Below are positions 14,570-20,732 of a stretch of DNA of 21,883 nt, piece after piece. The DNA is taken from assembly GCA_023437485.1 (NCBI GenBank), contig JAEZGB010000057.1:1-21883 (forward strand), written 5' to 3'. The translations under genes were made by a program, and so were the position numbers. The notes under the pieces were generated by a model, which worked only from the letters and a program-made list of their open reading frames with translations, ran no database searches and was not told the DNA's origin. Origin of the DNA: Bacteroidota bacterium (GTDB taxonomy: Bacteria; Bacteroidota; Bacteroidia; Flavobacteriales; Flavobacteriaceae). How positions within the stretch are numbered: position 1 is the stretch's first letter; each line of letters begins with the position of its first letter.

Positions 14570-16155
14570 TGGAAAGGAAAAATATTGACAGGCTCTTTCA
14601 GGAAAAGTTCCGCGACTTCGAGGCAAATCCGCCCGAGGTGGTTTGGGACAGGATTGAAGAGAGGCTCAAAAAAAAGAAAAAACGCAGGGTCATCCCAATT
14701 TGGTGGAAACTATCGGGAGTGGCCGCCCTGTTGCTGGTGGGATTAGCCATATGGATGCTGTGGGCCGGCGATCCAGAAAATCGAAACCGCGTGGTATCGG
14801 CTCCGGGAAAATCCGCTCCAGTGGCAAAGCCGGCAACTCCGGGACTATCGCCAGTTACCCCTTCACCGGGTTCATTGATTGAAGGCGTCGTTGAATCGGA
14901 TTCTGAAAGACTGCCGATGCGCGGGTCGTCATCAACCGGCGAAGGGAATTTCACGAGAAGTGAAGCCATTGTTGCCGGCGACGGAGCGCGGGAAAGCCAT
15001 GGAGAGTCAGTTGACCAAAACGGAGATAATGGAACCAAAGAGTCCATTTTGACACCGAAGATGAACAGGAACCCGGTCGCTACCTCCGATAAACGCGATG
15101 TTAAGCCCGGTCGTGAAGGTAAAAACGCCGGCGCCGTGGTCGTATCGGAACAAAAACGCACCGATAATAAGACCAAAATTGAAACCTGGGAATCAAATAT
15201 CGAAAAAACGCAGGGTATTCCTGACCAGGATCCGCAGATCGCGGTTACGGAAACGCCTCAAAATATCAGTCCGGACAACCAGGCCGGTCCCGAACGTGTC
15301 CTGTCGGTACAGGAGCCAGAAAGTGCGATTGCCGTACAGGACGCGTCGGTTAAAATAGATTCGGCGGTTGTTGCTGCCGCCGAACCTAATGCGCTGGAAG
15401 AATTGCTAAAAGAAAGCGAAAAAGAAAAGAAGGTTACCTCTGATGCTAATTTAAATAGGTGGCAAATTACCTCTAATGTTGCCCCTATTTATTTTAGTTC
15501 AGCTTCTGACGGATCACCCATTGACTCCCGGCTTGACGGAGCCAATAAATCATACAAGACCAGTGTTTCCTATGGCGCAGGCGTACAATACGCGCTCAGC
15601 AAACGATTGAGCCTGCGCTCAGGGGTAAACGCATTAGCGCTTGAATATGCCACAACCGACATTTATTTTACCCAAAGCGCGAATGCACGGCAGCTCCAAA
15701 ATGTCAGGACCAACCTTCCGGGTTCCTTGATCCAGGTTGAGATGAATCCGGGAATGATGACAGCTTCAGCAACAGGGAAGGCCGACAGGCGATACAGCGG
15801 GACATTAAACCAACGGATCGGTTATATTGAGGTTCCACTTGAAATGTCATATCAAATCATTCAAAAGCGTTTCGGTGTTTCAGTGATAGGCGGGCTAAGT
15901 ACGCTTTTCCTGAATCAGAATGATGTGTCAATTGAAGGCACCGGAATGAACATGACCATCGGCGAGGCCAATAATTTGAACCAGATGCACTTCTCGACCA
16001 ACCTGGGGCTAGGGATCCGGTATGATTTCCTGAAGTCACTACAGTTCAAACTGGAGCCCATCGTCAAATATCAGCTCAATACTTTCACCAATGAAGCAGG
16101 TAACTTTCAACCTTTCTTTGTGGGAATTTATACAGGGCTGAATTATCGTTTTTAA
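14566..16155 (+). CDS. Putative dual-membrane-spanning anti-sigma factor with outer-membrane beta-barrel
   Basis: A 529-residue protein with an unusual layout. Residues 1-46 are charged and cytoplasmic-like (NIDRLFQEKFRDFEANPP, then a Lys/Arg cluster at 35-41). Residues 47-67 are one hydrophobic helix with the positive charges before it, giving an N-in topology. Residues 68-297 are a low-complexity, Pro/Ser/Glu/Lys-rich linker with no predicted domain. Residues 298-529 have alternating beta-strands of a small outer-membrane barrel and end in the aromatic YRF typical of barrel proteins. There is no cleavable signal peptide. The 4-nt overlap with the ECF sigma gene and the N-terminal form suggest an anti-sigma factor. 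It resembles the dual-membrane-spanning anti-sigma (Dma) class described in Bacteroides thetaiotaomicron. The barrel identity is inferred from strand pattern only. Confidence 0.78.
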   Translation: MMERKNIDRLFQEKFRDFEANPPEVVWDRIEERLKKKKKRRVIPIWWKLSGVAALLLVGLAIWMLWAGDPENRNRVVSAPGKSAPVAKPATPGLSPVTPSPGSLIEGVVESDSERLPMRGSSSTGEGNFTRSEAIVAGDGARESHGESVDQNGDNGTKESILTPKMNRNPVATSDKRDVKPGREGKNAGAVVVSEQKRTDNKTKIETWESNIEKTQGIPDQDPQIAVTETPQNISPDNQAGPERVLSVQEPESAIAVQDASVKIDSAVVAAAEPNALEELLKESEKEKKVTSDANLNRWQITSNVAPIYFSSASDGSPIDSRLDGANKSYKTSVSYGAGVQYALSKRLSLRSGVNALALEYATTDIYFTQSANARQLQNVRTNLPGSLIQVEMNPGMMTASATGKADRRYSGTLNQRIGYIEVPLEMSYQIIQKRFGVSVIGGLSTLFLNQNDVSIEGTGMNMTIGEANNLNQMHFSTNLGLGIRYDFLKSLQFKLEPIVKYQLNTFTNEAGNFQPFFVGIYTGLNYRF

Positions 16156-16204
16156 GTTTAGTTGGTTTTGCTTTAGTTAGGTTAAATGGCTGTTCCGCAG
16201 CTTG

Positions 16205-16233
16205 AAAAAGCGTCCTTGTTTGGGCGCTTTTTT
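16205..16233. terminator. Bidirectional terminator between convergent genes
   Basis: AAAAAGCGTCC (16205-16215) pairs with GGGCGCTTTTT (16222-16232) around a 6-nt loop, with one G-T pair. A-tract and T-tract make it usable from both sides. It serves the sigma/barrel operon and also includes part of the stop codon of the acyltransferase on the minus strand. Confidence 0.8.
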
Positions 16234-16981
16234 ATTTTCCGAATTCACGAAGGCCCTGCAATATCACCTTACGGGCATGTTCGCGAATTTCGCGTATCGT
16301 TTTTTTATCATCGGCCACAAGCCCGTCGGTATAAATGAACTCGTGGATTCGGGCCCGCATACGCCCTGGGCTTCCGCTCAAAAAATTGTAGGAAAACCTC
16401 TTTTTGTTATCGGGAAAGGTAATCGGGACGACGGGAATCTGATGCTCCACCGCGAGCCTGAAGGCGCCGTCCTTAAATTCGTCGAGCAAAATGGACAGAT
16501 CTTCGGGAACACCGCCCTCAGGGAAAATGCAGATACTTAGCCCCTGTTCCAGCCTGCGCTGCGCCCGGCGGAAGACCTCCATTCGGCTTTTGGAGCTGCT
16601 ACGGTCCACCATAATACAGGTCCGCTTGTAAAAAAATCCAAAAAGGGGAATCTTGCCCAGCTCTTTTTTGCCCACAAAAACAAATGGGTTCCTGATAATA
16701 GCCAGCATCAGCATGATATCGGCCATCGAGGTATGGTTGGCAATAAACATGTAGCTTTTACCGCGAACGGGGACCTGATCGGCAATCGCGCTGTAGCGAA
16801 AACCCATTCCCAGGAGGATGAATTTTGCCCAGATCCGTGCCATGATAAAAAAGTACGGATACCATTTTTCACGCAGGATGGAAACTAATAAAAATGGGAA
16901 CATGATAATAATGGGAACCGTGACCAACACGTAAAACCACACGCGCCAAAGCACCCAAAAAACAATTTTCAGCCCTCTCAT
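16232..16981 (-). CDS. PlsC-like lysophospholipid acyltransferase
   Basis: About 249 residues, membrane-associated, of the PlsC superfamily. An N-terminal hydrophobic helix covers about residues 6-35. The catalytic HX4D box is His83-Asp88 in ANHTSMADIM, and the substrate motif reads FPEGGVPED (153-161) instead of the usual FPEGTR. That substitution occurs in some Bacteroidota lyso-lipid acyltransferases, so the acceptor may differ from that of the enzyme at 11486-12217. The start is uncertain: ATG codons lie at 16981 and 16999, and longer forms would run into the trpS start. It is divergent from trpS and convergent with the sigma/barrel operon. Confidence 0.85.
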   Translation of the reverse strand: MRGLKIVFWVLWRVWFYVLVTVPIIIMFPFLLVSILREKWYPYFFIMARIWAKFILLGMGFRYSAIADQVPVRGKSYMFIANHTSMADIMLMLAIIRNPFVFVGKKELGKIPLFGFFYKRTCIMVDRSSSKSRMEVFRRAQRRLEQGLSICIFPEGGVPEDLSILLDEFKDGAFRLAVEHQIPVVPITFPDNKKRFSYNFLSGSPGRMRARIHEFIYTDGLVADDKKTIREIREHARKVILQGLREFGK

Positions 16982-17019
16982 GCGGCCAAAAGTACGCATA
17001 AGAATATCATAATAACGCT

Positions 17020-17027
17020 TAACTTTG
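17020..17027 (+). promoter_or_regulatory. Possible -7 element for trpS
   Basis: TAACTTTG matches TAnnTTTG and lies 15 nt before the trpS ATG, giving a leader of roughly 10 nt. No -33 TTG is visible at the expected spacing. The same octamer lies before the SPOR gene. Confidence 0.35.
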
Positions 17028-17042
17028 CGCCAAACAGCTACC

Positions 17043-18020
17043 ATGGCCAAAATACTTACTGGAATTCAAAGTACCGGAACGCCACATCTTGGAAATTTGC
17101 TTGGCGCGATCATTCCGGCCATCAATATATCCACCCTGCCGGGAAATGAATCATTCCTTTTTATCGCCGACCTGCATTCGGCCACGCAGATCAAAAATGC
17201 CGAAACACTCAAAAACAACACCCTGAGCACCGCCGCTGCATGGCTGGCCTGCGGATTGGACACTGACAAAGTTGTGTTTTACCGCCAATCAGATGTTGCG
17301 CAAACCGCCGAACTCGCTTGGTACCTGAGCTGCTTTTTCCCCTTCCAGCGGCTCACCCTGGCGCACTCGTTCAAGGATAAGGCCGATCGCCTGGAAGATG
17401 TCAATGCGGGGCTGTTCAGTTACCCAATGCTGATGGCCGCCGATATTTTGCTATACGATGTGGATTTTGTGCCCGTGGGTAAAGATCAGCTGCAACACAT
17501 TGAGATTACCCGTGATGTCGCTTCGCGGTTTAACCACCAAATGGGCGAAACCTTTGTTCTTCCCGAGGCAAAAGTTGGCGAAGACACGATGCTGATTCCT
17601 GGGACCGATGGCCACAAGATGAGCAAATCACGTGGCAACATCATCAATATTTTTGTCGATGACAAAACCCTGCGCAAGCAAATCATGTCAATCGAAACCG
17701 ACAGCACCCCGCTTGAAGAACCCAAAGACCCCGAAACCTGCAAGGTGTTTGCGCTTTACAGGCTGCTTGCCGATGAGGGCCAACAAAACCTGATGCGTGA
17801 GAAATACCGCAACCCGGCCCGCGATTTTGGTTACGGCCATGCCAAACAGGCACTCTTTGAATTAATGTTGACCCGATTTGAAACCGAACGTGCCCGTTAC
17901 CAGTATTTCATGGCGCATCCCGAACAGGTTGAAGCGCTCTTGCTGGCCGGTGCCGCAAAGGCCGCGCAAACCGCAAACAAAGTCCTCACGCGCGTGAGGC
18001 AAAAGCTGGGGTACCGTTAA
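17043..18020 (+). CDS. trpS: Tryptophanyl-tRNA synthetase
   Basis: Class I aminoacyl-tRNA synthetase that charges tRNA(Trp). The start at 17043 gives MAKILTGIQSTGTPHLGNLLG, placing the HIGH-type motif (PHLGN) at residues 14-18 as usual; the frame continues upstream but not plausibly. The KMSKS motif is intact at 192-196 (GHKMSKSRGN). The 325-residue length is normal. The segment MAADILLYDVDFVPVGKDQ is characteristic of TrpRS. It is monocistronic, divergent from the acyltransferase, and its TAA overlaps the dprA stop codon on the other strand by 4 bases. Confidence 0.97.
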   Translation: MAKILTGIQSTGTPHLGNLLGAIIPAINISTLPGNESFLFIADLHSATQIKNAETLKNNTLSTAAAWLACGLDTDKVVFYRQSDVAQTAELAWYLSCFFPFQRLTLAHSFKDKADRLEDVNAGLFSYPMLMAADILLYDVDFVPVGKDQLQHIEITRDVASRFNHQMGETFVLPEAKVGEDTMLIPGTDGHKMSKSRGNIINIFVDDKTLRKQIMSIETDSTPLEEPKDPETCKVFALYRLLADEGQQNLMREKYRNPARDFGYGHAKQALFELMLTRFETERARYQYFMAHPEQVEALLLAGAAKAAQTANKVLTRVRQKLGYR

Positions 18021-19108
18021 ACCGCTTCGTAAATTTTACCGGGCAGGGCCCTGACTGCCCCTTTGAGTTCCATATTTAGCAGCGTTGGCGAGAGTTCATA
18101 TACGGGCAGCCCGCAATCGATCGCAATAACGTCAATCACTTCGCGGCCATTCTGAAAAAGATAGTCGTAAATCTTTTGTTCGGGCTGGTCCAGCTCAATA
18201 AAGAGTTGTTTTTGAACCGCTTTCGGACGTGTTTCCCAGCCCAGATTATAAATGAGATCGGCTGCCGAAGTAATCAGGTGTGCTTTCTGTGTTTTGATCA
18301 GGTTATTGCATCCTGCAGCCAGTACATCGGTGGGCCTTCCCGGGACCGCGAACACTTCTCGGTTATAGTCATTGGCGAGGTTGGCCGTGATCAGCGAACC
18401 GCCTTTTTCAGCCGATTCGATCACAATGGTGGCCTCGCTAAGCCCTGCCACGATACGGTTGCGACGAACAAAATTTTCGCGAACGGGCTCGGTTCCGCTG
18501 GTGAATTCGGTGAGCAGCCCGCCCCCTGATTCCAGCATGGTTTTGACGAAGGAGGCATGGCGCCGGGGGTAAATCTGGTCCAATCCATGGGCCACCACGG
18601 CAATGGTCTGCAATCCGCAATCTACCGCCGCCTGATGCGCCACGATATCGGCACCATAAGCCAATCCGCTGACGATTACCGGATCCAACGGGACAAGATC
18701 ACAGATGAGCTCGGAGCAAAACGCAGCACCCGATGGCGTGATGTTTCGGGTTCCGACGATGCTGATTACCTTCCGGCCATACAGATCAACCTTGCCCTTG
18801 GTAAAGACAACCAATGGCGAATCGGGAATGTGCCGCAGCCTGAAGGGATAGTTTTCATCAGCAATGCTAACCGCATCGATATTGTGTTTGGAAAGGAAGT
18901 CGATTTCCCGTTCCGCACGCTGGAATGGCGCGTTCCGAAAAGCGGAAATCTGGCTTGTGGAAAGGCCTGCAGACCGCAGTTCGCGAGCCGTTGCCCTGAA
19001 TGCCTCACGGGCGCTTCCAAAGCGTGAAATGAGTTTTTTTGCGGTAACATCGCCGATGCCTTCGGCCATCCGCAAAGCGAGTACGTAGAATAATTCTGTA
19101 TGGCGCAT
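18017..19108 (-). CDS. dprA: DNA-processing protein DprA
   Basis: Binds incoming single-stranded DNA during natural transformation and loads RecA onto it. About 363 residues. The N-terminal helix-hairpin-helix/SAM-like part (LRMAEGIGDVTAKKLISRFG) is followed by the Rossmann-like DprA core: VSIVGTRNITPSGAAF, SGLAYGADIVAHQAA, ENFVRRNRIVAGLS, EKGGSLITANLA and VFAVPGRP. A C-terminal winged-helix segment (IYDYLFQNGREVIDVIA) ends the protein. The start at 19108 (MRHTELFYVLALRMAEGIG) is preferred over the longer open frame. Its stop overlaps the trpS stop. Upstream is a tandem 13-mer also present before recA. Confidence 0.95.
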   Translation of the reverse strand: MRHTELFYVLALRMAEGIGDVTAKKLISRFGSAREAFRATARELRSAGLSTSQISAFRNAPFQRAEREIDFLSKHNIDAVSIADENYPFRLRHIPDSPLVVFTKGKVDLYGRKVISIVGTRNITPSGAAFCSELICDLVPLDPVIVSGLAYGADIVAHQAAVDCGLQTIAVVAHGLDQIYPRRHASFVKTMLESGGGLLTEFTSGTEPVRENFVRRNRIVAGLSEATIVIESAEKGGSLITANLANDYNREVFAVPGRPTDVLAAGCNNLIKTQKAHLITSAADLIYNLGWETRPKAVQKQLFIELDQPEQKIYDYLFQNGREVIDVIAIDCGLPVYELSPTLLNMELKGAVRALPGKIYEAV

Positions 19109-19147
19109 ATAAAATATTGAGCCTGAAATGTATAAAATTTTAGCCGG

Positions 19148-19173
19148 ATTGTTGATAAAAATTGTTGATAAAA
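19148..19173 (-). promoter_or_regulatory. Tandem 13-bp repeat upstream of dprA
   Basis: On the plus strand ATTGTTGATAAAA occurs twice with no spacing (19148-19160 and 19161-19173). On the minus strand this is two copies of TTTTATCAACAAT, the same 13-mer found at 12332-12344 before recA. The repeats lie 39-65 nt from the dprA ATG, about where the -33 region would be if TACATTTC (19125-19132, minus) is the -7 element. Confidence 0.45.
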
Positions 19174-19196
19174 TTTCGCTGCGCGGCGCCAATCCA

Positions 19197-19204
19197 TAAC
19201 TTTG
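19197..19204 (+). promoter_or_regulatory. Possible -7 element for the HU-like/SPOR gene
   Basis: TAACTTTG matches TAnnTTTG and ends 5 nt before the ATG at 19210. If used, the transcript would begin at or very near the start codon and be leaderless. There is no TTG at the usual -33 distance. Confidence 0.35.
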
Positions 19205-19209
19205 CCCAT

Positions 19210-20145
19210 ATGAAGATCGAACAGTATATTTCGCAGCTGCTTTACCGGTATCCCTGCGTCACGGTGCCGGGTTTCGGGGCATTCCTCTCGGAATCACAAC
19301 CCGCCCATCTGGACGAAGCTTCCAACGCCTTTTATCCGCCCAAAAAACTGATTTCCTTTAACGGATTGCTCAAAAACAATGACGGATTGCTCGCGCAGCA
19401 CGTGGCCCAAACCGAAGGCAAAAGTTATGAAGACGCGCTCGAAGATATTAAGAGCGAGGTGTCAATCTGGACCAATATCCTTACACTGAACGAAAAATTT
19501 ATACTGAAGAATGTAGGCGAAATTGCGCTCAATTCTTCGGGGGGAATGGTGTTCACGCCTTATGAAAACCTGAACTACCTGACTGATTCTTTCGGGTTGA
19601 GTTCATTTGTTTCGCCGGCGATCAAACGGGAGGTATACAAAAAACAGGTCGAGGTCCTTGAAGAAAGGGCGCGGATTGTTTTGACGCCCGAGGAGCGATC
19701 CACTTCGCATGTTTGGAAGTATACCGCGGTGTTGGTCATTGGCCTTGCCGTAGCAAGTGTTTTCGGTGTTCGGCAATACAACGACAAAATTGCCGAGGAA
19801 ACACTTTTGGTCCAACAACAGGTGCAACAGGATGTTCAGCAAAAAATTCAGGAAGCCACATTTGTTATTGACAACCCAATCCCTGCCGTAACGCTCTCCA
19901 TCAAGGATGAGAAGATGCCCTACCACGTGGTCGCAGGAGCTTTCAGGCTTGAGTCTAACGCCGAAAAGGCCCAAATGCAACTTAATAAGCTGGGATTCAA
20001 ATCGCGCAGGCTTGAACCCAATAATCACGGACTGCATCCCGTTCTTTACGGAAGTTTCCCCACCTATAAAGATGCCTATCAGGCGATGTCAAAAATCAAG
20101 CGAACGCATAATCCAGACGCTTGGTTGCTCATAAAAGAACTTTAA
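19210..20145 (+). CDS. HU/CCDC81-like and SPOR domain membrane protein
   Basis: A 311-residue single-pass membrane protein. The N-terminal half (1-130), starting MKIEQYISQLLYRYPCVTVPGFGAF, resembles the paired HU-like domains related to CCDC81 found in Bacteroidota; ILKNVGEIALNSSGGMVF lies in the second. Residues 170-187 form one membrane helix, followed by a Gln-rich linker at 202-215. Residues 237-310 (YHVVAGAFRLESNAEKAQ, LYGSFPTYKDAYQAM) are a SPOR domain, which binds denuded peptidoglycan at division sites. The layout puts a DNA-binding-type fold in the cytoplasm and a septal peptidoglycan-binding domain in the periplasm. The start at 19210 follows a TAnnTTTG element. Confidence 0.88.
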   Translation: MKIEQYISQLLYRYPCVTVPGFGAFLSESQPAHLDEASNAFYPPKKLISFNGLLKNNDGLLAQHVAQTEGKSYEDALEDIKSEVSIWTNILTLNEKFILKNVGEIALNSSGGMVFTPYENLNYLTDSFGLSSFVSPAIKREVYKKQVEVLEERARIVLTPEERSTSHVWKYTAVLVIGLAVASVFGVRQYNDKIAEETLLVQQQVQQDVQQKIQEATFVIDNPIPAVTLSIKDEKMPYHVVAGAFRLESNAEKAQMQLNKLGFKSRRLEPNNHGLHPVLYGSFPTYKDAYQAMSKIKRTHNPDAWLLIKEL

Positions 20146-20148
20146 ATC

Positions 20149-20171
20149 ATCCCGTTTTTGCGGGATTTTTT
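20149..20171 (+). terminator. Terminator of the SPOR gene
   Basis: ATCCCG (20149-20154) pairs with CGGGAT (20161-20166) around a 6-nt loop and is followed by a run of T, 4 nt after the stop codon. Confidence 0.85.
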
Positions 20172-20195
20172 ATTGAACTTTGAAATAAAAATCAA

Positions 20196-20705
20196 ATGCA
20201 CGCCAGAACTCCTTCAGAATCGCTTACTACTCTCACTGATCTTGTCCTTCCCAGTGAAACCAATCCTTTAAACAACCTCTTTGGTGGCGAACTCCTTGCC
20301 AGGATGGATCGCGCTGCAAGCATCACGGCCCGCAGGCATTCGCGGCGTATTGCGGTAACCGCATCGGTAAACCACGTGGCATTTAACCGTTCGATTCCCT
20401 TGGGAAGCGTTGTGACCATTGAGGCAAAAGTTTCGCGGAGTTTTAAAAGCTCGATGGAAATATTCATTGACGTCTGGATTGAGGACCGCGAATCCGGTTC
20501 GCGCACCAAAGCCAATGAGGCAATTTACACATTTGTAGCCGTTGACGACACTGGCCGGCCGGTAGAAGTGCCTCCAATTACCCCTGAGACCGATCTGGAA
20601 AAGGAACGGTTTGACGCTGCCCTGCGTCGAAAGCAACTCAGCCTTGTACTGGCGGGAAAAATGAAACCCATAGATGCCACTGAACTTCGGGCGCTGTTTG
20701 TATAG
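20196..20705 (+). CDS. Acyl-CoA thioesterase, hotdog fold (YciA/BACH type)
   Basis: A 169-residue cytoplasmic enzyme predicted to hydrolyse acyl-CoA to free fatty acid and CoA. The hotdog motif NPLNNLFGGELLARMDRAAS at 23-42 contains the conserved Asn/Asp region of this thioesterase group. HVAFNRSIPLGSVVTIEAKV is the second strand region and TKANEAIYTFVAVDDTGRP the third. Substrate chain length is not readable. It has its own short upstream region after the SPOR terminator and is convergent with the EnvC-like gene, 27 nt away, with no visible terminator between. Confidence 0.9.
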   Translation: MHARTPSESLTTLTDLVLPSETNPLNNLFGGELLARMDRAASITARRHSRRIAVTASVNHVAFNRSIPLGSVVTIEAKVSRSFKSSMEIFIDVWIEDRESGSRTKANEAIYTFVAVDDTGRPVEVPPITPETDLEKERFDAALRRKQLSLVLAGKMKPIDATELRALFV

Positions 20706-20732
20706 TTAACAAAAATCTAAACCTGCAAGCAT

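Noticed and set aside
14598..15176. 192-codon open frame on the minus strand inside the barrel protein gene
   Set aside because: Low-complexity linker sequence keeps the opposite strand open; no start context or motif supports a gene.
16987..16994. TACTTTTG as -7 element for the second acyltransferase (minus strand)
   Set aside because: It would start RNA at or after the most likely start codon at 16981; it is probably a chance match.
19148..19173. Replication origin made of DnaA-like boxes
   Set aside because: Only two near-matches (TTATCAACA, one base from consensus) are present, with no dnaA, dnaN or AT-rich unwinding region nearby. A regulatory repeat is more likely.
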